A stretch of 64,000 nt of DNA from Chrysoporthe austroafricana (taxonomy: Eukaryota > Ascomycota > Sordariomycetes > Diaporthales > Cryphonectriaceae), in NCBI GenBank assembly GCA_001051155.2, contig JYIP02000006.1:4154001-4218000 (forward strand), read 5' to 3'. Positions 44,883-53,639 of this stretch are shown here, piece by piece. A program made the position numbers and the translations under genes. Under the pieces are notes generated by a model. It searched no databases, was not told the origin of the DNA, and was given only the letters and a program-made list of their open reading frames with translations. The stretch's first letter is position 1; each line of letters opens with the position of its first letter.

Positions 44883-45761
44883 ATGAAGCTCGCCTCGGCC
44901 GGATACATGGCGCGTCCGCAGATCCCTGACGAGGAGGAGGCCATCTCAAGTTCGGATGAGCCACAGCCCATCTTCATACCGGCCTCGCTCAAGTTCATCA
45001 CGAAGGACAAGATGATTCCCTTCTGCCTTATCCTGAGCACCATCGACGAGGACCTACGAAGCGACGACAACTATCTCTACTTCACCCCGCGCCGGCCATA
45101 CTACGACAAGTGCGCCTGGGCGCCAGTGGTTCGCGAGTCCGGATGCGAATGGGTCATCACCCGAACCTCGTTTGTGTACGACGATGAGCTAGAGCTCGGC
45201 GACGACAAGCTCAACCGCAAATTGCAGATAGAGCACCTGTGCCGTGCCCTTGACGCCAAGATGAAACCCAAGGAGATCCGAAACTTGTGCAAGGTAGTGG
45301 AGAAGCTCAAAATCGACGACGACGGGGACGACGATCGATTGCCATTGATCGTCAAGTTTGCACGTGCCACGGGGTCCACCGACGCCGAAAACATTCGCGG
45401 ATTGATGGAGGTAGCGGAAAAGTTGGACATCGATGATGACGTCGACATAAACAAGATGGTCGAGCTGGTTCAGTACTTGGGAATCAAGGACGGGGACGAG
45501 CTTGAGGCGTACCAGAGATTGTCGCGCGTGCTGCGCACAGAGGATGTAGACGAGCTCCGCGCGTTCAGACAGCTCTCTAGAGAACACGACACGGAGGACC
45601 CAGATGAGCTAAGGGCGTTACGAAAAAAACAGAAATCGGCTGGGCGGGCGAAGGGTAATGCCAAAGGCAGTAAGCGAGGGGATGATACAACCGAGCCGAG
45701 TGACTCCTCATCCTCATCCGAAGGGACTGTTCAGTCCAGCGATAGTAGCGACGAGGACTGA
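44883..45761 (+). CDS. acidic protein with 18-20-residue tandem repeats
   Basis: Single exon, 292 residues. The open frame begins at a TTG (44874), but ATG 44883 is the first Met. Function unknown. Residues about 25-100 look globular (PIFIPASLKFITKDKMIPFCLILSTIDEDLRSDDNYLYFTPRRPYYDKC). From about 125 to 240 there are roughly seven tandem repeats of 18-20 residues; the last three are exactly 18 long (VQYLGIKDGDELEAYQRL, SRVLRTEDVDELRAFRQL, SREHDTEDPDELRALRKK), with pattern xxxLxxxDxDELxAxxxL. The tail is Lys/Gly then Ser/Asp/Glu-rich (SSSSSEGTVQSSDSSDED). Helical repeats plus an acidic tail suggest a binding or chaperone-like protein. Its position right behind the RelA/SpoT gene suggests, but does not prove, a partnership. 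Confidence 0.72.
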   Translation: MKLASAGYMARPQIPDEEEAISSSDEPQPIFIPASLKFITKDKMIPFCLILSTIDEDLRSDDNYLYFTPRRPYYDKCAWAPVVRESGCEWVITRTSFVYDDELELGDDKLNRKLQIEHLCRALDAKMKPKEIRNLCKVVEKLKIDDDGDDDRLPLIVKFARATGSTDAENIRGLMEVAEKLDIDDDVDINKMVELVQYLGIKDGDELEAYQRLSRVLRTEDVDELRAFRQLSREHDTEDPDELRALRKKQKSAGRAKGNAKGSKRGDDTTEPSDSSSSSEGTVQSSDSSDED

Positions 45762-46369
45762 TGATGGAATTAATTTGTTGTCGTGGAAAGATTAGGTTGG
45801 AATGCAGGCCTATTGAGTGGCTGACAGCACCAAGGCATGTATGTTGCAGCTGAGTTCCGAAAGTTGGTATGTAGCAAAGCAGTGACTGTAGCGCTCGGGT
45901 TTCGCCAACTACCTTTTGTACAATATAATACTCTCCTCACAGGGCGTTATTGGTCTTTCCAGTCCTTCGTGAGCGCAACGATCGACCCATAGCCGTTACC
46001 AGAACCTGCATTCGAGCGAGGGAGGAAGAAACTTGAGAGGGAATAGCGTTGAACAACCGCTCTAGACCCGCCGTCATAGGTGCGCTTACTATATGATATG
46101 TAGTGGAGTGGTGCTTGACCTTCCGAGCGGCCCGGCACAGTGGCACCCTGGCAGGGTTTGTCCTCAAAGTGTGTGTCAGGGACCCTCAGGATTAGCTAAA
46201 TATTTTGAATCTCGCCTCTCATGCCCCAACACTCGTTCCGGATCCGGAGACTCTAGAACTGCAACGACAACAACGTCTCGCGATTCTGGCAAGCCCCGGC
46301 AGAGTTTCAACTGCTGGCGGTCGCCGTATGTTCTCTCCTGTCTGCTACCTGCGCGAAGAAGACATCACC
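45762..46369. other. intergenic
   Basis: Between the repeat-protein gene and the Ca3427-like gene. A second in-frame ATG for the latter lies at 46328. No other gene seen. Confidence 0.5.
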
Positions 46370-47366
46370 ATGGCAGCGCCTCCGCTCCGGGTAGGCTACG
46401 TGCCAGAGCACTTCTCCACGCCCATATACTTCGCCAAGAAGCACTACGGGCTGGATGCCGAGCTCGTGCAGTTCCCCTCGGGGACGGGTCACATGATCGC
46501 GTCCCTGCGGGCCGGCGAGATCGACGTCGGCATCGGCCTGACGGAAGGCTGGGTCGCCGGCCTGGGCAAGGAGGACGTCGAGGGCGACGGGGGCTACAGG
46601 CTCGTCGGCACGTTTGTCGAGACACCACTTTGTACGCCTTGAGACCGAGACTGCCCACACCCACACCCTCCCGTCCGGAACCACAGCGCTGACCCGGCTC
46701 TCCTTCTCCTTCTCCCCCACAGGCTGGGCGATCTCCACCGGCGCCCAGAGGGCCGAGATCACGAGCGTCGCCTCCCTGCGGGGCAGCAAGATCGGCGTCT
46801 CGCGGCTGGGCTCCGGGTCGTACGTGATGGGCTTCGTGCTCGCGGACCAGCAGGGCTGGCTGGCGCCGGGCGCGGGCGCGCCTGCGGGCCCGTACGCGCA
46901 GACCGTCGTCCTCGACACGTTCGCGAACCTGCGCCGGGCCGTCAACTCGGGCGAGGCGGACTTCTTCATGTGGGAGCACTTCACGTCCAAGCGCTACTAC
47001 GATGCCGGCGAGATCCGCAGGGTCGGCGAGATCTACACGCCCTGGAGCAGCTGGAAGATCGTGGTGCGCACGTCGCTGCTCGCAGCGGGCGACGACGCGC
47101 GGGTGGGCGCCCTGCTCGGGAAGCTGGACCAGGGGATCAGGCACTTCAACGAGAACCACGAGGAGGCGGTGGCGTACATCAGCACGCAGCTGGACTACTC
47201 CGAGGAGGACGCGCGGGAGTGGCTGAAGACGGTCAGGTTCCCGACGAGCACCGAGGGCGTCGACGTGAAGGTCGTCGAGAACACGGTCGGGGTGCTGCGG
47301 AAGGCCGGCGTGCTCTTCGAGGGCAAGGGCATGGAGCCTGGCGAAATGGTTGCGAAGAAGCGGTAG
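46370..47366 (+). CDS. Ca3427-like periplasmic-binding-fold protein
   Basis: Two exons, 46370-46631 and 46723-47366 (91-nt intron, GTACGC donor, CTGAC branch, CCACAG acceptor), 301 residues. ATG 46370 has the CACCATGG context; 46328 would add 14. The protein has the type II binding-protein fold: LRVGYVPEHFSTPIYFAKKHYGLDAELVQFPSGTGHMIASLRAGEIDVGIGLTEGWVAG at the N-terminus (domain I), SLRGSKIGVSRLGSGSYVMGFVLA and NSGEADFFMWEHFTSK in domain II. This is the fungal group typified by Candida Ca3427, related to the THI5/NMT1 superfamily. There is no signal peptide, so it is expected to be cytosolic and to bind a small ligand, possibly a pyrimidine-like compound. Enzymatic activity cannot be deduced. 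Confidence 0.87.
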
Positions 47367-47705
47367 GGCATGGGGTTTGTGCCGTACGACCTCCACCCAA
47401 GGAGGCGCGAGCCATATTCCAAGTCTCTGGAGACAATGATGAGACTCTTCCGCCGTGATGACCTGAAGGCGGCCACGAGTGTAGCAACGGGCCTGGAAGT
47501 TCAAGTATTCCCAGGGCGAGCGTGTCGACCTCAGCACGTATATAGCATAGTATAGATCACCGTCAATGTGGGAGGAATGCTAGCGCGTCTCATCATCGTA
47601 TTAATCCCCCAGCCTTTCTGCGCGGCCAGAAACCACTAGTTCCCATAATCCACCAACCTTCTAACAACGGTAGCTCGGCGAGATGGCCATCCCACTGCCC
47701 AGGCC
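47367..47705. other. intergenic between convergent genes
   Basis: 3' ends of the Ca3427-like gene (+) and the dienelactone hydrolase gene (-). Nothing else. Confidence 0.5.
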
Positions 47706-48220
47706 TCAAGATGGTCCCACTAGCCAGAGGGTGAACCAGTCGATCATCGCCCTGAGGCTCTGCTCCTTGCACCACCCTACCATCACGCTATCAGTATTCG
47801 TTTCGGCTTCTCAAGCATCGCGGCAGCTGGATACTCACTCTGATAAGGGTCCTCAGGGTCGCCCTTTACGGCAAAGCCATGACCAACCCCGTAGAACAGC
47901 TGCATATGGTATCGCTTCTTGTCCCTCTGGAGGATCTCGAGCGCCTTCGTCCTCGACTCCGCGTTGAACGCATGGTCATTCTCAGCACACGACAGCAACA
48001 GCGGCTCTGCACACATGATCAGCACGGATCATACACACACAACCAAAGAAAAAAAAAAAAAAAAAAAAAAGCAAGCGCCCCGGGGGGTAATCCACACACC
48101 TGCGCCCCGGGGAGGGGCCGCCCCCGCGCGCCGGGGGGGGCCCCCCGCCCCCACNCGCCCCCAACAGCAAAGGCCAAGGCCCCTGAGCCCACAAAAAAAA
48201 AGGAAAAAACCCAAACCAAC

Positions 48221-48251
<31 letters not shown>

Positions 48252-48914
48252 GCGCCTCGGGAGTTAATTCATACGCTTGAGCCCCGTGAAGTGCTCCTCC
48301 TTCAGCGCCGTGGGGTGCGCAAAGGCCCCGGCCGAGACGCTGTCGCCGGCCATCACATCGCACACGAACGGCGCGCCGAAGCAGTAGCCGGTGCAGGCAT
48401 ACTTGGTACCCTCTCCGCCGTACTGGGCTTTGACGGACTCGACCCACCTGGGGACGGTCTCGGTCGCGAAGTTGAAGTGCTTCGCACGCCAGGCGGCGTG
48501 GTCGAACCCCTCGGGCAGGGGGTCGTTCTTGTTCTGGCGGTACTTGGAGATGGGGTCCTGGCAGGGGGGAGGCGTTAGTTACGATCCAAACACCAGGTGT
48601 GTGTCCTCGCTGGGAGGAGTGGCAGAGGGTGCATATACGTCTCGGAAGTAGTCCATTCCCAGCGTCAGGAACCCGGCGTCCGCGAACCCGTCCATGAGCA
48701 GCTTGGCGTTGACCGACATGCCCCAGACGTCCGGGAAGTAGAGCACCACGTGGCCGTTGGCCCTGGCCGGCGTGGCGATGTACGTTGGCGCCCCGACGAT
48801 AATCTCCGTCCTCCCGCGCGGCGTGCCCTTGTGGATCGTGCCGAGCCAGCAGCACGGCCCGGGGGGCTTGGCGAGGTAGCCCTCGTCGCCCTCGGCCCCT
48901 GATGCAGCAGCCAT
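47706..48914 (-). CDS. dienelactone hydrolase family protein
   Basis: Four exons on the minus strand: 48914-48639, 48557-48275, 48006-47839 and 47776-47706, 265 residues, all phases closing (donors GTATAT, GTATGA, GTGAGT; acceptors TGCCAG, GTGCAG, GGTAG). It is an alpha/beta hydrolase with the family Cys nucleophile: Cys151 in TGYCFGAPF, Asp197 in CAENDHAF and His229 in GVGHGFAV. The N-terminus has CCWLGTIHKGTPRG and LYFPDVWGM, usual for fungal members, and the end has EQSLRAMIDWFTLWL. It should hydrolyse a lactone or ester, possibly in aromatic compound breakdown; no other such gene is nearby. Intron 2 (48274-48007) contains two long A-runs and an N at 48155 and appears mis-assembled (see findings), so its true length is smaller. 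The coding exons look intact. Confidence 0.88.
48049..48247. other. probable assembly flaw with N in an intron
   Basis: Between two long A-runs (48049-48070 and 48221-48247) lies sequence that looks like noisy copies of its own flanks. The part after the first A-run (from 48071) follows the true exon sequence after the second A-run (from 48248) with many errors. The part from about 48156 to 48220 similarly follows the sequence before the first A-run. A single N at 48155 joins them. This fits two contig ends with bad reads across a homopolymer that were butted instead of overlapped. Confidence 0.7.
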
Positions 48915-48929
48915 GGCAGAGATGGGAAT

Positions 48930-48986
48930 TTTTTCTTCTTCTTCTTCTTCTTCTTCTTCTTCTCTCTCTCTCTTTCTTTCTTTTTT
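48930..48986. repeat. TTC/CT microsatellite in a 5' leader
   Basis: TTC units (about ten) pass into CT and CTTT units. On the coding strand it is a GAA/AG tract just upstream of the ATG at 48914 of the dienelactone hydrolase gene. Confidence 0.85.
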
Positions 48987-50492
48987 TACCCGGTGCGATG
49001 AGCTTGTGGGATGGTCTAAACGCTGGTGGGAGATTGAGAGGGTCTCGTTCGTTGGTTCGATGCGGGGTTTCGAGACCCTCTGCCTTGGCTGCGGTGGATG
49101 ATCGCCGTGGTTCCGGCCGTCAAGCCCGAGGGCTCGAAGTAAGGCCGGGGAAGTACCATGCTCTGAAACGCACTGGGACACAAATAGGCACCATATGTCG
49201 TCATCTTTAGCATCTTAACCACCCTCTTATTATTTGAAATCAAGTGATGCATTGCATCCTGTTAGCGGCACCTATCGGCATATGTTCAACACGTAGATAC
49301 TGCATCTTGAGGTCCGCTAGGTCGCCAGAATAAGACTGATATACTGGACGGAAGCCACCGAGGTAAAGCCTTCGGGCTGGAAACGGAAGCTCTCCAGACT
49401 TCCGGGCAGGAACATTTCTTCTTTGCTTTTCTAGTCGGATTTTCGGAGTGTAGCTAGCCATGGAAAACAAGAATCTATCCACGCAGGCAAGGATAAGATA
49501 ATTATCTGGGTACTCCGGCCTAGGGGGCAGGGTTCTCCCAAAAGTTGAGATACTGGTACGTGTTTAGCGGCCGTCTCAGCCATGCAGCTCTTGATTACAC
49601 ATCAGGCATGATGAACGGTTTGTTGGCTGCATCTGTTTCTTCACAAGTCGTCATGGATGTCTCGCTGCTGTATAGTCCTCCCCAGAGGTACGGCACATTC
49701 TCGAAGCTACCCAGGAACTTGTAGTGTAGTGAGGAAGCCGTTTCATTTTCTGTGCCTGCTCCGAGATGCCTGCGGACCATGTCCTTCGTGAACAATACAA
49801 GCGGTCATGGTGGCAAGTCAACTTACGTATGCGAGGACTATACGTTGCGGGGTGCCCCAGGTTCCTCTCATGTATGCTCTAATATTAGGTAGCTGCTGCT
49901 CTCTCGTTAACAACCTGCCATGGATAATGCGCACGTGCATTACTTCGTATTCAATAATCTTGACACTACTATGGTAGACTAGTACATCCCGGCCACTTCG
50001 GCCATGCTTGTCAAAAGAGGAATAGGAGCAACGATCAGATAAAAGAGCCTCTGCCTATCTCGCCAGACCCTTGGCCGAGGGCTGGGAAAGACGTTACTTT
50101 TTCGAAATGCAGGGGGGCACAGGGGGAGGGGCGAGGCGCCGCTGGCCTGGGACCCTGGGCAAACGGCGCAGGGCTGAGTCGGTCTCATTCCGCAAACTGT
50201 CTTGGATACAATATAAGTACCAGGGTACCAGATAGTCTCGTCCTGAGAGATTCTTGTTTTGCCGTAAATAGATCGATAGTCATTATAATAATACCAAAGA
50301 AAATAACAAGACCTCAGGGTCCTCATCTCCAGCACGACTGGGACCGAGATGCCTTAAGCCCCTAACCCTGCTGCTGACAGGCATCCACAGCTGCGCCAGC
50401 GGCCACCGCCTAAAATGCGGCCAGGCAGCTCGCGCAGTGGCTCGACGTCCATCTTTCACACAGCACGACTGCGCGCTCCTCTCGCTGGGACG
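48987..50492. other. intergenic, 1.5 kb
   Basis: Upstream of the dienelactone hydrolase gene (-) and of the 2EXR gene (+). Minus-strand frames at 49240-49482 and 49595-49795 have somewhat protein-like content (LGSFENVPYLWGGLY), but no splice model or family supports them. Confidence 0.45.
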
Positions 50493-51736
50493 ATGGCCGA
50501 CCCGGACAACGCCGGCTACCGTCTGCTCTCGTTCGAGTACAGTCCTGTCCCGACCGAAAAGCCAAAAAAGCGGCCCGTGGCCGAGGGCGGGGACGGCAAG
50601 ACCGAGGCTGCGGCTCCACAGGCGGCCGCGGCCCAGGAGCTGCCCTCCCTCTCGCCGCTCATGGCGTCCCTGGAGGAGATCGAGGGCGCCGGCGACGAGG
50701 CGCGGCCCAGGCACGAGGGCGGCGCCGCAGAGCCCACCTCCGCTAGGGCGCCGCTGACCCAGTTCCACCTGTTCGGGGACTTGCCCACCGAGCTGAGGCT
50801 CAAGATCTGGAACCTCACCTTCGTGCCGCGGGTCGTCGAGCTGCGTCCCACCCGGCCGAACTACTCGCCGAGCCACGACGACGGGCGCCGGCCACAGGTA
50901 AGAAAGAAAAGAGGAAGAAGAGAGGGGGAGAGGGGAGAGGGGAGGGGGAGAGAGGAGAGAGAGAGGAGAGCGTCCCACTCGTCGCCACCCCCGCGGCGCA
51001 CTGTACTGTACCGGGCACGGCTGACCGCGTCGCACAGTGGCAATCCGGCTGCACCAACCCGGCCGCACTGTCCGTGTGCGTCGAGGCGCGCGACCTCGCC
51101 CTCAAGCACTTCCGCACCGCCTTCCCGCTCGCCTGCATCATGTCGGCGCAGGAGGTCCAGACGCCCTACGGCCGGTGGTCCGCCGGCGGCGACACGGGCC
51201 TGTACAACTTCAGCGGGCCGAGCGCCGACGGGCGCGCGCGCCTGCTCCGCCGCACGCTGTACGTCGCCCCGGACGAGGACACCGTGTGCCTACTGGGCCA
51301 GGACTCGGACTTCGCGCGCCTGTCGCACGTCATGCGGTCCTTCCGCGAGGCCGACCCCAAGGGCCTCGGCATCGCCCGCCTCGGCCTCAGCGTGCGCGGC
51401 TGGGGCTACGGCGGCTCCGCCGTCATGATGAAGGGGCTCGGCCGCACCATCCTGCGCGACCTCGAGCAGCTCGTCCTGTTCATGTACGGCGAGCACCGCC
51501 CGCCCGTGGAGTGGCGCTCGCGCGGCGCCGCCGTCGGCGGGGAGGCGCTCGACGCGTACAGGACGCGCGGGAACAGCTGCGCGCTGGTCCCGTGCGAGGG
51601 CAGCAGCGCCTGGCTGGCGTACAAGGTCTGGTCCGGGGGCAAGGGCACGCAGTTCTGGGACGACGACGGCAACATATTGAGGGTCGGGAGGAACGAGATC
51701 AGGGTCATGGACCTGGAGTTCAGGGACGGGTGGTAA
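50493..51736 (+). CDS. 2EXR-domain protein
   Basis: Two exons, 50493-50897 and 51038-51736, 367 residues. ATG 50415 in frame would add 26. The 140-nt intron (donor GTAAGA, branch CTGAC, acceptor CGCACAG) has a long purine-only tract. The 2EXR domain starts with FHLFGDLPTELRLKIWNLTFVPRVVEL and continues across the splice with ALSVCVEARDLALKHFRTAF, then LYVAPDEDTVCLL. Domains of this type are very numerous in Pezizomycotina and are of unknown function, though they resemble F-box-like starts (LPTELRLKIW). The rest is a helical C-terminal half with IRVMDLEFRDGW at the end. No targeting signal. Neighbouring genes are conserved housekeeping genes, but no functional tie is evident. Confidence 0.85.
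50898..50980 (+). repeat. polypurine tract inside an intron
   Basis: The first part of the 2EXR intron is almost only A and G (AAGAAAGAAAAGAGGAAGAAG and then AGGGG/GAGA units). It could form triplex or simply be slippage-prone sequence. Confidence 0.7.
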
Positions 51737-52082
51737 ATTTTGTTTTATGGAGGGGGGGGGGCAGCGGTGGTCTGTAGCGACATCCAAGTCTAGCGTTTTA
51801 ATAGGTTACTCAAAGAGTCAGAAGTCAATTCCATAGCGCCGGGAGACCGGATACTTCATCTTTCGAGCGCGAGCAGCCCTTCGAAGGGGTCCAAATCCCC
51901 TGGTGTCAAAGCCCCCCTCGCGTCCTCGAGACCCGGGCGGAATGTCGTTCTTAGCAGATGGCACGGAGGCTGCTGTCAACACCATCAAGGAACACAGATC
52001 GTAGTGCATTGGAGTTTGTGGTATTTTCCGCCGTAGTCAAAACCCGCGGGCGGCTCGTCGGTACAGTATTATCGTACATATC
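51737..52082. other. intergenic between convergent genes
   Basis: 3' ends of the 2EXR gene (+) and the mitochondrial ribosomal protein gene (-). No gene seen. Confidence 0.5.
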
Positions 52083-53065
52083 TCAGCTCGAACTTTGAGA
52101 CATCCTTCCCAGGATCTTCTCACGAGCAATCCTGCTCGCGACCTCGCCGCCATGCTGCAGGGAGATAGCACCGACAATGGCGAATAGAGTTGTCGAGAGG
52201 ACGACGTCGATTCCAGACGACTTCAGATTTGCGGGCTGGGGAGGGGAGGGCACAGCAGGTCAGCGGGGCTTGGCTCCAGGCGGACAGCGCAGGGGTTTAA
52301 GGGGGTGAACTGACGATTCTGGGTTTCCACCGCATGACCTGGTCCAGCTGGGTCTTGATGCCCACCCTGGCCAGGTCCTGCACGGACATGAAGTCCATCG
52401 GCCGGTTCGTGCTAAGCTTGTCGACGTTCTGCAGGGCGGGCGACTCGAAGTGGTCCCGCCTCCAGGGGTCGCCGAGGTGCTTCTCCACCGCGCCCGGCCT
52501 GGTCATGATAGCGTTCATGGTCTCGACGACCATTATCTGTCGGCCTGCGCAGGAAAGAATCGCGGTTAGCACGTCTACGTACGCCCAAGACCGTTCACGC
52601 CCGCCCGTCCGTCCGTCTCGCAGCAGGCTTACCGAAGAACGCTAATCTGGTGTTGAAGCCTCGCCGGCCGTAGTCGAAGCTCTTGTGTGTGACAGCCAGC
52701 CACCTCAGCTCCTCCGGCAGCATCTTGGACCCGTTCCTGCCCAGGAAGCGCTCGTAGAAGTCGTCCAGCTTGGCCGGGTCGTCGTTCACGTGCCATATCG
52801 CCCTGCTCGGGTCCCTGATGGGGTTGAGCGAGAAGCCGTGCCGGCCCTTCAGCCGCTCTGGGGTGTAGGACCATCGCGGCCGCGCCTCCTCGATGTCGGC
52901 GTCGGACACGGGCTCGTTGAGGGGGTCGTCGCGCTCGCGCAGGGCCGTGGGCGCGCGCGCGAGGTCGTGGCTCGCGCGGCACGCCGGCCGCGCCGCGGCG
53001 GCCCGGAGGGGCCTCAGGCACTGCCTGGATGCTGACCAGGCCGATCTCGACGAGTTGAGCGCCAT
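52083..53065 (-). CDS. mitochondrial large-subunit ribosomal protein, RNase III-like (mL57/MRPL15 type)
   Basis: Three exons on the minus strand: 53065-52633, 52544-52315 and 52235-52083, 271 residues, phases closing (donors GTAAGC and GTCAGT; acceptors GCGCAG and CCCCAG). The N-terminus is a mitochondrial presequence (MALNSSRSAWSASRQCLRPLRAAAARPACR). The core has the degenerate RNase III fold of fungal mitoribosomal proteins: LPEELRWLAVTHKSFDYGRRGFNTRLAFFGRQIMVVETMN, with the catalytic Glu/Asp of RNase III not conserved in the signature helix, then MSVQDLARVGIKTQLDQVMRWKPRI and SGIDVVLSTTLFAIVGAISLQHGGEVASRIAREKIL. It should be a structural part of the mitochondrial 54S subunit. The alternative paralogue mL44 (MRPL3) is longer and has a dsRBD, which this lacks. 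Confidence 0.78.
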
Positions 53066-53639
53066 GGGGACTGTGGAGCGGTGCGGGCGAGAGGTTGGCG
53101 CATCCCCTCCTGGTCGGCGAGGGGAGGAAGTGGGAGCAGTGACATCGTAGGACGACGGAAATGCTCGTCGACCTGGGATGCGCCACAAGTAACTTTTTCA
53201 GGCGGGTCTCCACCGTCTCGGCTAGCTCCAGTGACAGGGGTAGGCTCCCGTGGCTCCTCTGGCACACCTGGCTGCAGCGCTATAGCACCGCAGCACAGGG
53301 GCACTGGCGCACTGGGGGGGCCACTAGGGGGGGGGGCACAGGCCAATCAGCCCTGCAGCTGGAGACCTGGGGCGCCCCGCACAGCCACAGCCACAGGGGC
53401 TCCTCTCTGTCGCCTTTGTTCGTCGTGATGCGGTGCGACGCGCCCTGCATCGTCGCCCTGCAGTCGCGTCGTAAACGGGCGAATCCTCCTCACATAACCC
53501 CTCAGCCCTCCCAGCCCTCCCCATCCTGCTCCTGGATGCACTCACCATGATGCCCCCATAGCATCCAATCCTTACAGCACATGTCTTTTCTTTTCTCTTC
53601 TCTTCTTTTGCTTCTTGGTCTCCTCCTTGGACCCTGATC
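53066..53639. other. divergent promoter region between mL57-type gene and RTT109
   Basis: 574 bp between two start codons on opposite strands. It contains short G-runs around 53315-53337 and a T/C-rich stretch just before the RTT109 ATG. No gene. Confidence 0.55.

Noticed and set aside
48019..48855. Continuous minus-strand frame crossing the N and A-runs
   Set aside because: It runs through intron sequence and an assembly flaw in the wrong phase of the hydrolase exons.
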